Part shown: positions 33,502 to 42,668 of the stretch, piece after piece
Layout of the letters: every line of letters starts with the position of its first letter
How positions within the stretch are numbered: the first letter of the stretch is position 1
Origin: UBA2357 sp041678045
GTDB taxonomy: Bacteria > Pseudomonadota > Gammaproteobacteria > Burkholderiales > Rhodocyclaceae
DNA: 64,000 nucleotides
Direction of reading: 5' to 3'
Assembly (NCBI GenBank): GCA_041678045.1
Contig: JBAYOV010000002.1
Coordinates: forward strand, 91,305 to 155,304
Notes under the pieces: generated by a model
The model's input: the letters and a program-made list of their open reading frames with translations, nothing else
The model's database searches: none
What the model was told of the DNA's origin: nothing
Program-made: the position numbers and the translations under genes

Positions 33502-34754
33502 GGCTGTCGGGCGTGACGGGCGTGGATCGCTTCAAAGGCGCTGACCAGTTGCGGGATGCGTGTTTGCCAGGCGTTGATGCGGGCGTGTTCGAGGATGGCG
33601 GCCTTGTTCCAGGATGTAGCCAGGGCACGGGCCAGTGCGTCGCGCAGGGCTTCGGCATCGCCGTAAGGGACCAGCAGGCCGATGTCCTCCGAGCTGACCA
33701 CTTCTGCGTTGCCGCCGACACGGGTGGTGACGATGGGCACGCCGCAGGCCGAAGCCTCCAGGAACACGTTGGCCCAACCTTCGAAGCGGGTGGCGAGCAC
33801 GAAGACATCGGCAGCGGAGTAGATGAAGCGCAGTGCGTCCGGGGGTACCGGCCCAAGCAGGTGCACCCGTCCGCCCAGCCCCAGTGCGTCGATCTGGGCG
33901 AGCAGTTCGGCGCGGTTGTTGCCCTCCGGGCTGGCGCCGCCGGCAATCACGAAGTGCAGGTCGGGCCAGTCGCGCAGCAAGGCCGGCAGCACCTCGATGA
34001 CCCGGTGAAAACCCTTGCGTTCGGTAAGTCCGCCCACCGACACCAGCACCCGTGCATCGACCGGCAGGTTCAGGCGCTGGCGGCATGTGTCGCGGTCTTC
34101 GGGGCGGAAGCGTTCCAGATCCACGCCGTTGCCTACCACCTGAACATGGTCGGGCGACTGGCCGGCGGCAATCGCGTCCTGGCGTAGCGAGTCGGCCACC
34201 GAAAACACCCGCGCGGCCTCGCGCATGGCGCGGTCGATCTGGCGTTTGTCGGCCGGGCTGGACCAGAAGCGGGTCAGGCTGCCGCGCAGCGTGATGGTGT
34301 AGGGCACCTCCAGCCAGCGTGCGAGCAGACGTGCCGCGACACCGTCGGGATAAACAAAATGCGCATCGATGATGTCGAAACCGGATGTGCGCTTGATGCG
34401 GCGCAGGGTGGGCAGGCTGCACACGGCTTCGAAGAAGCCATCGGTCCATTTCATGAAGCCAGGAAAGCTCAGAAAACGCGGATGGTGGATACGGATGTTG
34501 CCCTGCTCCTCATAGCGCGGCACTGCGGGCCGGTAATGCGGCTTGAACCTGCGCAGCAGGCTCTGGAACGGGAACCATGGCACTGGAGACACCACCTCCA
34601 GCGGCAGCTCTTCGGCCACGCGGCGCATGCGCTCGCGCACGAACAGGCCGTAGTTGGGCTGGGCCGCATTGGGGTAGACATGAGTGAACACGAGCAGCCT
34701 GGGGCGGCGGTCGGTGGTCGGCGTGGTCAAGCGATGGCTCCCTGGACGAGTCAC
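33498..34754 (-). CDS. Glycosyltransferase family 4 protein
   Basis: 418 residues. LLVFTHVYPNAAQPNYGLFV at the N-terminus, DIIDAHFVYPDG, then a donor domain with VSVGGLTERKGFHRVI and ATRFEGWANVFLEASACG, the GT4 Glu motif. First gene of the minus-strand operon of four, so it probably adds a sugar to a branch or second polymer which is then acylated and deacetylated by the next products. Confidence 0.92.
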   Translation of the reverse strand: MTRPGSHRLTTPTTDRRPRLLVFTHVYPNAAQPNYGLFVRERMRRVAEELPLEVVSPVPWFPFQSLLRRFKPHYRPAVPRYEEQGNIRIHHPRFLSFPGFMKWTDGFFEAVCSLPTLRRIKRTSGFDIIDAHFVYPDGVAARLLARWLEVPYTITLRGSLTRFWSSPADKRQIDRAMREAARVFSVADSLRQDAIAAGQSPDHVQVVGNGVDLERFRPEDRDTCRQRLNLPVDARVLVSVGGLTERKGFHRVIEVLPALLRDWPDLHFVIAGGASPEGNNRAELLAQIDALGLGGRVHLLGPVPPDALRFIYSAADVFVLATRFEGWANVFLEASACGVPIVTTRVGGNAEVVSSEDIGLLVPYGDAEALRDALARALATSWNKAAILEHARINAWQTRIPQLVSAFEAIHARHARQP

Positions 34755-34931
34755 GAACGAATGGCGGGCCAGGGCGTGGCCCGCCAGCCCGCATTATGCC
34801 TGATTGCGTTTGTGCGGTTTGTTCCATTGGCATGAAATGCGGCCGGGCTGCCGGAGTTTGTGCTGAGATTCGTGCGGATGCAGGCAAACCATTGGTCTAC
34901 AATGCCTGCGTTGCTGGACTGGAGGACGACG

Positions 34932-35615
34932 ATGCATTCATCCAAAAATTTCAGGCGTCAGCCCCGTGTCCGGGTATGGGGCGTGCCGGCTGTATGGCTG
35001 GTGTTGTTGTCGCTGTGGTGGTCGCAGCCCGTCCGGGCGGAGGCATTCATTTGCCCGCCACGAGAGGCGCAGTATGCCGCCCGCGACTATCTGAACCCGC
35101 AAGACCGTCGCAAGTATCTGCGCGCCGTGGAGTCTCACCACTTCAACAACGATGTACGCACGCTGCGTGGCGGTGCGCGGGGCGTGACCAGCACGTTGAT
35201 CGGCGATCTGGAATACACCCTGAACTGGTTTCCCAACCACCATGAGGCCCTCGATGCGCTGGTGCGGTTGGTGCTGCGCGAGAATAGCCCGCGTCCGCTG
35301 GGTGCCAAGGTGCGGGTGGAGTGCCGTTTTCAGTGGGCCATGCATGTGAATCCGGACGATGGCATGGTGCCGATGCTGTACGGCACCTATTTGCAGCGGG
35401 TGGGCAAGCGGGACGAGGCGCGTCGCATGCTGGAGCGCGCTGTCGATCTGGCGCCGGACAATGCAAACGTACGCTACAACGTGGGGTTGATGATGTTTCG
35501 CATGAACGACCACCAGACCGCGCTGAAACACGCCCGCCGGGCCTATGCGCTGGGCTTTCCGCTGCCGGGCCTGCGCAACATGCTGGAGCAGGCCGGCTAC
35601 CGTCTGGACGAGTGA
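34932..35615 (+). CDS. Exported TPR protein of the exopolysaccharide locus
   Basis: 227 residues. A basic start and hydrophobic stretch (WGVPAVWLVLLSLWWSQP) ending at VRA form a signal peptide. The mature part has two or three TPR units (PMLYGTYLQRVGKRDEARR; NVRYNVGLMMFRMNDHQTA), expected to mediate protein contacts in the periplasm, comparable to TPR partners of alginate and cellulose exporters. The ATG at 34932 is set by GGAGGA at 34921-34926. A TACAAT box at 34898-34903 could be its -10. Confidence 0.85.
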   Translation: MHSSKNFRRQPRVRVWGVPAVWLVLLSLWWSQPVRAEAFICPPREAQYAARDYLNPQDRRKYLRAVESHHFNNDVRTLRGGARGVTSTLIGDLEYTLNWFPNHHEALDALVRLVLRENSPRPLGAKVRVECRFQWAMHVNPDDGMVPMLYGTYLQRVGKRDEARRMLERAVDLAPDNANVRYNVGLMMFRMNDHQTALKHARRAYALGFPLPGLRNMLEQAGYRLDE

Positions 35616-35630
35616 GGCTGCGGGCCGTCG

Positions 35631-37013
35631 ATGCGCGACATTGTGCTTTTCGTGCTGGTATGCGGGCTGGTGCCACTGATCCTGCTGCGTCCCTGGACCG
35701 GCATTCTGGCCTGGTTCTGGGTGGGGCTCATGGCACCCCACGGGCTCACTTGGGGCTTCATGCGTCATTTCCCGATTGCTTCGCTGATTGGGGCGGCCAC
35801 GCTGGTGGCTCTGGTGCTTGCTCGCGACAAGCGTACCTTGCCGATGAAGCGCGAGATGGTGATGATGTTCGTGCTGGTGGGATATGTGACCATGACCTCG
35901 GCCTTCGCGATCAACTCCGATGGTGCCTGGGCGCAGTGGCAGCAGTTGATGAAGATACTGTTGATGACCTTTCTGACGCCGATCCTCATCTACGGGGACA
36001 GGCGCATCATCGGTTTGCTGCTGGTGGTGACTTTCTCGATCGCTTTTTACGGGCTGAAGGGCGGCATTTTCGCCATCACGACCGGTGGCGGGGCCATGGT
36101 GAAGGGGCCGCTGGGTTCGTTCATCGAAGGCAACACCTACATCGGCCTGGCGATGGTGATGGTCCTGCCCCTGGTGCTGGCCAGCGCGCGCATGTTCCAC
36201 GGCCAATGGATCGAGCCGGGCTGGGCCTTCCTGAAACGGCACATGCGCATTGTCGGGCTGGGGTTCTATGGCGTGTTCTGGCTGACCGTGCTGGCGATTC
36301 TGGCCACATACTCACGCGGCGCGCTGCTTGGCCTGCTGGCGGTGGCACCGTTCATTTTCTGGCGCATGAAGCGCAAGGGCGTGATGATCGGACTGGCCGT
36401 GCTGGGCGTGGCGGTGGCCGGGGTGTCGGCGCCGGAGCGTCTGGTTGACCGCTGGAGCACGATCAAGACCTACGAGGAAGACGAGTCGGCCATGCAGCGC
36501 ATCCAGTCATGGGGGGCGAACTGGAACATTGCCCGGGAGAATCCGATCCTGGGAAAAGGGTTCCGCAATGTCGAGATGGGTTATGCCTGGTACATCAGCT
36601 ACGCAAATTTCGAAGGCCGCTGGCGTCATGCGCTGTCGCCGCACAGTCTGTACTTCCAGCTGCTGGGGCAGCATGGTTTTGGGGGGCTGGCAGTCTTCCT
36701 GCTGCTCATCGGTTTTTCTCTGCTGACGCTCGGGCGCATACGCAAGACGGCCGTGCAGCGCTCGGGCAAGCGCTGGCTGGCCGAGTATGCGTGGGCGATT
36801 CAGGTTGGGCTGGTGGGGTACATGGTCGCCGGAGCTTTCCTGGATGTGGCCTATTTCAATCTGGTGTATGCCTTTGTGGCGCTGGCGATCATCATGCGCA
36901 GGGAACTGGATGAGGCACCGGCGCTTGCTCGTCCGGCGGAGAAGGGCCTTGGGTCAATGGGGGCCGGAGTGGGTGGCGTTGGCGGCATGGGTGGATACGG
37001 GGGCAGGGCCTGA
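35631..37013 (+). CDS. O-antigen-ligase/Wzy-like membrane protein, exosortase A-associated (TIGR03097 type)
   Basis: 460 residues with about ten hydrophobic segments. The Wzy_C-type periplasmic loop includes ENPILGKGFRNVEMGYAWY and HALSPHSLYFQLLGQHG, the histidine-containing signature of O-antigen ligases. It could polymerise the repeat unit or link it to protein. The last 25 residues are glycine-rich and probably unstructured. It lies 15 bases after the TPR gene. Confidence 0.9.
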   Translation: MRDIVLFVLVCGLVPLILLRPWTGILAWFWVGLMAPHGLTWGFMRHFPIASLIGAATLVALVLARDKRTLPMKREMVMMFVLVGYVTMTSAFAINSDGAWAQWQQLMKILLMTFLTPILIYGDRRIIGLLLVVTFSIAFYGLKGGIFAITTGGGAMVKGPLGSFIEGNTYIGLAMVMVLPLVLASARMFHGQWIEPGWAFLKRHMRIVGLGFYGVFWLTVLAILATYSRGALLGLLAVAPFIFWRMKRKGVMIGLAVLGVAVAGVSAPERLVDRWSTIKTYEEDESAMQRIQSWGANWNIARENPILGKGFRNVEMGYAWYISYANFEGRWRHALSPHSLYFQLLGQHGFGGLAVFLLLIGFSLLTLGRIRKTAVQRSGKRWLAEYAWAIQVGLVGYMVAGAFLDVAYFNLVYAFVALAIIMRRELDEAPALARPAEKGLGSMGAGVGGVGGMGGYGGRA

Positions 37014-37037
37014 GCGCCGGCCCCGGGGAGAGCATGG

Positions 37038-38726
37038 ATGCTGGTTGTTCAGGGGTGCGCGGCCCGGGCCGAATGGCCGTTTGCGCGCGAGGCTGCCGAG
37101 CAGGAAACGACGACATTTCCGGAGCATGTGTGCGAGCTGGCGGGCTGGCGCATCCGGGTGGTGTGCGATCACAGCCATGTGGTCGAGGTGCGGGCCGGTG
37201 GTCTGTTGATTCACGACCGGCGTTGCCGCACTGCCGGCGTGGACGATGTGGGGGGCGCGGTCGAGTACAACGGCGCTTTTCTGCACTTTGCCGAGGGGGA
37301 GGGGGGCGCCCTGTCGGTCAGGACCGACCGCATCGCTTCGATTCCGTTGTACTGGGGGTGCGCGCACGGTCATGCGCTGTTTTCCAGCCGCCTGCTGGAC
37401 ATGGTGAAAGCCGGTTTCACGCAGCCCGATCCGCTCGGGGTGTATCAATGGGTGCTGCTGGGGCAGCCGCTGGGTGTGGCCACACCTCTGGCCGGGGTGA
37501 AGGCGCTGCCGAATGCCTGCGACCTGCAGCTCTCGCCTCACGAGGGGGTGCGCAGTGCGCATGCTTACTGGCAGCTTCCCGAGCTTCCGGAAGAGCAGGG
37601 CGAGGTGGCCGCGAGCCTGGATGACGCCATCGATGTGCTGCGGGCGGCGCACGCACGGGCGCAACCGCTGGACGGTGCGCGGCTGGCCCTGCCGGTGACC
37701 GGTGGTTTTGACTCGCGCTGCAATCTGGCTCTGTGGCAGGCGGACGTGCCGCAGAGCGTGCTGTTCCACACCGAAGACCTGGGCCGCTACGAGCTGCCGA
37801 TTGCCCACGAGATTGCTGCGCGTTATGGCCGTTCGCTGGTGGTGTACAGCTCCAGCGACTGGATGAGCCAGGCGACCCGGCTCGATCTGAGGCTGGAGAC
37901 CGGAGAGTTCAATGCCGCACACTGGCGCCTGGCCGACAGTGTCCATCGGCTGGCGCAGGCGCACGGTGCGCAAGCCACAGTGGATGGTTTCTTCCAGGAC
38001 TATCTCTTCAAGGCGAGCTTTGTCTCCAACGCGCCCCCGCAGCGACTGTTCGATGCGCAGATGAACATTGCCCGCTACCGGGCCAGTTTTCTGGAGATCG
38101 GTACCGAAAGTGAAGTTCTGCGCACGCTGGCCGAGTCGGTGGCGCAGGCCACGCTGGTGGAGCCGGCGGGCTGGAACGCGACCCAGCGCTACTATGTGGA
38201 AAACCGCAGCCGGCGGCTGGTCTACAACATCGTGCGGCTGAACCAGAACTATCTGGATGTCAGGACCCCGGGGCTGGATCACGAGCTGATCGACTTCGCG
38301 CTCGCCCTGCCGCGCAGCCTGCGCCAGAACGCGCTGCTCTACCGTCACATCATCAACCGGCTCGATCCCGCGCTGGCGCGCATCCGGTACGACAAGTCCG
38401 GCCTGCCGGTGATGGATTTGCGCAAGCGTTCATGGCTGCGCCGGCTGCGCGGGCCGTTGATGCGCAACCTGAACCACCTGCTGCCCGACCGGCGCTTTCT
38501 GCGTGAGTCGGAAACCAATTTTTCCCGGCTGCTGCGCGAGAGCGCCGACTTTCGTGCCCAGCTCGATGCGCATGTGAGCGCTTCCAGTTGGGCACATGCG
38601 CTGTTCGGCGAGCGGATCATTCCCCGGCTGGAAGCGCAGCGGCGCAAGGGGCGGCCGGTGGATGACATGGTCGGGGCGCTGGTCACCCTGGCTGCGCTGG
38701 AGGCGCAGGGGCGGCTGGCGGGGTGA
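37038..38726 (+). CDS. Asparagine-synthase-like protein lacking the glutaminase nucleophile
   Basis: 562 residues. The N-terminal region has the outline of a glutaminase-like domain but starts MLVVQGC, without the Cys2 of class II amidotransferases. The synthetase half has a PP-loop changed to PVTGGFDSRC instead of SGGxDS, followed by DVRTPGLDHELIDFALALP. It may use ammonia or another amine, or bind rather than react. Starts 24 bases after the ligase-like gene with a GGGGAG ribosome site, so it belongs to the same operon. Confidence 0.8.
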   Translation: MLVVQGCAARAEWPFAREAAEQETTTFPEHVCELAGWRIRVVCDHSHVVEVRAGGLLIHDRRCRTAGVDDVGGAVEYNGAFLHFAEGEGGALSVRTDRIASIPLYWGCAHGHALFSSRLLDMVKAGFTQPDPLGVYQWVLLGQPLGVATPLAGVKALPNACDLQLSPHEGVRSAHAYWQLPELPEEQGEVAASLDDAIDVLRAAHARAQPLDGARLALPVTGGFDSRCNLALWQADVPQSVLFHTEDLGRYELPIAHEIAARYGRSLVVYSSSDWMSQATRLDLRLETGEFNAAHWRLADSVHRLAQAHGAQATVDGFFQDYLFKASFVSNAPPQRLFDAQMNIARYRASFLEIGTESEVLRTLAESVAQATLVEPAGWNATQRYYVENRSRRLVYNIVRLNQNYLDVRTPGLDHELIDFALALPRSLRQNALLYRHIINRLDPALARIRYDKSGLPVMDLRKRSWLRRLRGPLMRNLNHLLPDRRFLRESETNFSRLLRESADFRAQLDAHVSASSWAHALFGERIIPRLEAQRRKGRPVDDMVGALVTLAALEAQGRLAG

Positions 38727-38748
38727 GCAGCCCGGGGCGCTGCCGGAT

Positions 38749-39873
38749 TCAGCGTCGCGCCTTTGTCATGCGCCCCATACCCAGCAAATCGCTCGCGATG
38801 CGCCGGTATTCGGGGCGACGCAGACAGGCCAGCTCGGCGAGGGCACCGCGCACCCGGCCACGCCGCACATCCCAGTACGCATCCTTGAGGCGCGACAGAT
38901 ACTCCGCGCGTGCGCGCGTGCGCCAGCCCTGGCGAGCCGTATCGGGGTGGGTCAGCTCACTGCACAAAGTGTCGAAGCGGGCGATGAAACCGTCGAGCGC
39001 CTCGCCTTCCAGCGGATAGGGCGAGTGGGTGTCGTCTATGCCCAGTGCGGTGATCGACCAGGAGGGCGGTGCGTCGGGCGTGTCGGGGTCGAGTGTGACA
39101 TGCAGCAGCAGCCCTTCACGGGTGCCGGGCCAGCGACTCTGATAGGCGTTGTCGGCCACCGAGAACACGAAGTTGCCCAGCGAATAGGCAATCAGCCCGT
39201 TGCGGTAGGTCTCCACGCCCTGCACGACATGGGGATGATGCTGGATCACCAGTCGCGCTCCGGCCTCGACCAGTTGCCGGGACAGGCGGATGCGCCACGG
39301 TGCGGGATGTGGGCTGAACTCCACGTCGGCATGCAGGCTGACAATCAGCGCGTCGGCCTGTCCGCAAGCCTCGCGCACCCGTGCCAGCAGCGCCGGCTCG
39401 TCAAGCGGGGCAATGCCTCCGGATGCGTCGCTGGCAAAGTGCGGGGAAAAGTCGCAGGCCCCGATGAAGGCGAGGCGCAAGCCCTCATGCTTCAGGTACA
39501 GCACGTTTTCGGCCTGCGACAACCGGTGGCCCGCGCCGAAATGGGGCAGGCCCCAGGCGTCGAGGGCGTCGAGGGTGGCGCGCAGCCCTGCCTCGCCATT
39601 GTCCATGACATGATTGTTCGCCAGGTTGACCAGCTTGATGCCACTGCCGCACAGCCCGCGGGCCTGTTCGGGGGCAATCGCCATGCGTCCGTTGCGATGG
39701 CCCAGCCCGGCCGGGTTCGACAGGTGGCATTCCAGATTGGCAATGGTCAGGTCGGCCTCGGACAGGACGGCCCCCAGGTGGCGATAGGGAAAGTCCGGGC
39801 CGTGCTGCTCGATGACCGTCCTGACCCGCAGGCCCAGACACAGGTCCCCACAAAACGACAGGCGGATTGGCAT
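38749..39873 (-). CDS. CapA-family metallophosphatase-like protein
   Basis: 374 residues, PGA_cap fold. Metal and catalytic motifs visible: SFCGDLCLG at the N-terminus, ANLECHLS, LANNHVMDNG, SLHADVE and QHHPHVVQG. CapA proteins take part in capsule (poly-gamma-glutamate) export, and in polysaccharide clusters their reaction is not known. No signal peptide. It is convergent with the preceding gene and 40 bases from the next on the same strand. Confidence 0.9.
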   Translation of the reverse strand: MPIRLSFCGDLCLGLRVRTVIEQHGPDFPYRHLGAVLSEADLTIANLECHLSNPAGLGHRNGRMAIAPEQARGLCGSGIKLVNLANNHVMDNGEAGLRATLDALDAWGLPHFGAGHRLSQAENVLYLKHEGLRLAFIGACDFSPHFASDASGGIAPLDEPALLARVREACGQADALIVSLHADVEFSPHPAPWRIRLSRQLVEAGARLVIQHHPHVVQGVETYRNGLIAYSLGNFVFSVADNAYQSRWPGTREGLLLHVTLDPDTPDAPPSWSITALGIDDTHSPYPLEGEALDGFIARFDTLCSELTHPDTARQGWRTRARAEYLSRLKDAYWDVRRGRVRGALAELACLRRPEYRRIASDLLGMGRMTKARR

Positions 39874-39913
39874 GACATGGCAGTGGCAGTGAAGGCGCGC
39901 GGATTATCGCATG

Positions 39914-41032
39914 TCAGGCGGGCAGGCGCTGCTCGATGATGCGTGCACCGCCGCAGGCATTGTCGCCCGGGTCGAACCAGAAATTGCCTTCCAGCACGCG
40001 TGGCCCTTCTGCCGTCAGCGCCACATCCCAGCCCACCAGACGTATCGGATGGAACAGCGCGGCCCGGTCGCTCAGCATGGCACTGACGCAAGCCCAGTCG
40101 GGCAGGTATTCACCGGTCAGGCGCTGGCCGGTGACCGGGTGATGCTCCACATCCTCCATGCCGAAACCGGAGGGATGGGCGCGAACCACGCGCAGGATGC
40201 GGCCACTGTCCGGGTCGAGCTGGGCACGCAGCGTGCCGTTGTGGCCGTAGTTGAAGTTGTCCGCCAGATCGTTGCGCACGACCGAACGCCACGCGGCAGA
40301 CACGATCCGGGCACGGTGTGCCGGACGGCGGGGCAGGGCGGTGACCACGCGCAACGTCTGCAGTGTTTGCAGTCCGGTCAGATGGGTAATGAAGGGATGG
40401 TTGTAAAGCCGCTCCTGCATGATGTAGCGGCTGCCTGCCGGCAGACGTGCCGCCAGCTGCGCCAGCGACAGGCTTTGCCGGTCCTGGTGCAGCAGGCCGT
40501 TGCGCACGCTGAAGCATTCGATGCCGCGACCATACACGCCATTGCTGGGCTTGATCAGCACCTCGCGACCTTCGAAGTGCGTGAGCCGGGTGTGCAGGGC
40601 GGCGTCCTGTTCGCCGTCGTCCAGCGGCAGTCCGGAGCGCAACACCTCACCGCTCAGGAACCCGACCAGCTCGGGAAGCGGCATGCCGATTGCCGTGGCG
40701 TAGCGATGGAACACTTCTTTGTCTTCCAGCAAGGCGGCGTGTCCCCGGGGGCTGCAGCGCGCCTGAAACGCCATGAAGCGGCGCTTGCTGACATGGCGAT
40801 CGAGCTGTTCGGTGTCGAGCGCGGGGTCAAGCAAGCCCCAGCGTTTCATTTCCGGAAGCGTGAAGCCTCTGGCGCTGAGCCGCGCATAGCGTGTGAGCAG
40901 AGCCACCGGTGTGGTCCGGTAATGCACCGCAGCGTCGTGAAGCGCCCGCCAGACGGACCATGCCATCGGTAGACGCCCGCCCATGCCGCCTGTCCACCAC
41001 CCCTGATCGAGCAATTTTGCAAGTCTCGCCAT
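39914..41032 (-). CDS. Sugar-transfer associated ATP-grasp protein
   Basis: 372 residues. An ATP-grasp domain occupies the C-terminal two thirds: VLIKPSNGVYGRGIECF (lysine and glycine-rich loop), IMQERLYNHP, TLRVVTALP, and EGNFWFDPGDN with metal-binding residues. This family occurs in exopolysaccharide clusters and probably joins an amino acid or acid to a sugar with ATP. The start at 41032 is supported by GAGG a few bases upstream. The frame is open further back but that region is shared with the divergent flippase leader. Confidence 0.86.
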   Translation of the reverse strand: MARLAKLLDQGWWTGGMGGRLPMAWSVWRALHDAAVHYRTTPVALLTRYARLSARGFTLPEMKRWGLLDPALDTEQLDRHVSKRRFMAFQARCSPRGHAALLEDKEVFHRYATAIGMPLPELVGFLSGEVLRSGLPLDDGEQDAALHTRLTHFEGREVLIKPSNGVYGRGIECFSVRNGLLHQDRQSLSLAQLAARLPAGSRYIMQERLYNHPFITHLTGLQTLQTLRVVTALPRRPAHRARIVSAAWRSVVRNDLADNFNYGHNGTLRAQLDPDSGRILRVVRAHPSGFGMEDVEHHPVTGQRLTGEYLPDWACVSAMLSDRAALFHPIRLVGWDVALTAEGPRVLEGNFWFDPGDNACGGARIIEQRLPA

Positions 41033-41183
41033 CTGAGCCTCGCTTGTGATGACCGTATTGGGATAATGTAGAAGGCGGTTCAACACTCTACAAGGCGGTT
41101 TTTGTGGTGCACAGGCTTCAGCGGCAAACAGGGCAGGAAGACGATAGACAGGCCCGCCGGGGGGAACAGGAGGGCGGGCTGCG

Positions 41184-42629
41184 ATGAGGCGTGCGCTTGG
41201 GGTGGTCGGACTGGCGCAGGCGATCTCTTTCGTGACCAGCTTTGCGGGCGTGATCGTGGTGTCGCGCCTGCTCACGCCGGAGGAGATCGGCGTTTTCTCG
41301 GTGTCGGTGGCCTTTCTGGGGTTTGCGCACATCTTCCGCGAGTTCGGGGTCAGCCAGTATCTGATCCGGGCCGGCAGCGTGGGGCGCGAGCAACTGCGCG
41401 CGGCCTTCTCGGTGGCGCTGATGACGTCCTGGGCGATGGCGCTGGTGCTGTACCTGCTGGGCAAACCCCTGTCGCTGTTCTATGGTCATGCGGGTGTGGC
41501 GGAAGTGCTGGCCCTGCTGTCGATCAACTTCCTGATCATGCCCTTCGGTACCCCGCTGGTGGCGATGATCCAGCGCGACCTGCAGTTCGGCAAGCTGGCG
41601 CGCGCCACCATTGCCGGGGCAGTGGCGCATGCAGTGGTCACCATCGCGGCTGCCTTGATGGGGGCGAGTTACCTGAGCATGGCGTATGGGGCGATTGCAT
41701 CGCATGTGGTCAAGACCACGGTGCTCAATTTCATGCGTCCGGGCGAGCTGTTCATGCTGCCCGGCGTGCGGGGCGTGGGGGATGTGCTGCGCTTCGGATC
41801 GGTGGCCGGGTTGGGGGCCATCGTGCGTGAGGCGGGTGCGAGTGCGCCGGATCTGGTGCTCGGCCGCACCCTGGGGTTTGCCGAGGTGGCCTTTTTCAGC
41901 CGGGCCGTGGGCCTGCGGCGCATGCTGATGGCCAAGGTGGTGATGCTGGTCAGTTCGGTGTACTTTCCGAACTTCTCGAAGAGCGTGCGCGAAGGGGGCG
42001 ATGCGGCTGCCCTGTACGCCCGCAGCATGAACTACATGGTGGCGGTGACCGCGCCGGCGCTCCTGTTTCTGGCAATCATGGCCGAGCCGCTGATCCTGTT
42101 CCTGTTCGGTGAACAGTGGGCCCGCTCGGTGCCGCTGGCCACCTTGCTGTGCCTGTACGCCTGCTTCACCACGCCGTTCCAGATGCATGTATCCACCCTT
42201 ACCGCAGTGAATCGGGTGGGTTTGATCCTGCGTGGCGACATCATCGTCCAGTGCCTGCATGTGGGGGTGCTGATGACGTCGATCTGGCTCAGCCTGGAGC
42301 AGGTGGTGATGCTGATGGTGCTGGCCTACGGGGTGGAGGCGGTGGTGTTGCAGCGTCTGCTGAAGGTGGGGCTGGGCCTGTCCTTTGGCCGTCTGATGCG
42401 CGAAGTGACCCCCGCCCTGCGCCTGCTGCCCTTTGCCGCGCTGGGCCCGCTGGCCGCGCTTGCGGCCCTGCAGCAGGCAACCCCGGGGCCGTGGGTCTGG
42501 CTGCTTGCACTGCTTGCAGGGGGGGCGCTGTCAGCAGGGGGGTGGCTGGCCGGAGTGTTTCTGACGGGGCATGCGATGGCAGACGAAATCCGCCTGATCG
42601 TGCGCAAGGTGCTGAGACGGTCCGCATGA
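41184..42629 (+). CDS. Wzx-type oligosaccharide flippase
   Basis: 481 residues with 12-14 hydrophobic segments, MATE/PST fold. ALGVVGLAQAISFVTSFAGV, SRLLTPEEIGVFSVSVAFLG and SPASHVVKTT-like cytoplasmic loops fit polysaccharide transporters. It would move the undecaprenyl-linked repeat unit across the inner membrane. AGGAGGG lies 13 bases before the ATG. It is the plausible partner of the Wzy-like protein at 35631. Confidence 0.93.
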   Translation: MRRALGVVGLAQAISFVTSFAGVIVVSRLLTPEEIGVFSVSVAFLGFAHIFREFGVSQYLIRAGSVGREQLRAAFSVALMTSWAMALVLYLLGKPLSLFYGHAGVAEVLALLSINFLIMPFGTPLVAMIQRDLQFGKLARATIAGAVAHAVVTIAAALMGASYLSMAYGAIASHVVKTTVLNFMRPGELFMLPGVRGVGDVLRFGSVAGLGAIVREAGASAPDLVLGRTLGFAEVAFFSRAVGLRRMLMAKVVMLVSSVYFPNFSKSVREGGDAAALYARSMNYMVAVTAPALLFLAIMAEPLILFLFGEQWARSVPLATLLCLYACFTTPFQMHVSTLTAVNRVGLILRGDIIVQCLHVGVLMTSIWLSLEQVVMLMVLAYGVEAVVLQRLLKVGLGLSFGRLMREVTPALRLLPFAALGPLAALAALQQATPGPWVWLLALLAGGALSAGGWLAGVFLTGHAMADEIRLIVRKVLRRSA

Positions 42630-42668
42630 CCCAGGCTCGGCCTCAGGCTGACAGGCTGGTCTGTTCGG

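Noticed and set aside
41033..41464. N-terminal extension of the ATP-grasp frame
   Set aside because: The extension overlaps the divergent flippase coding sequence, has low-complexity shadow composition, and a well-placed ribosome site supports the start at 41032.
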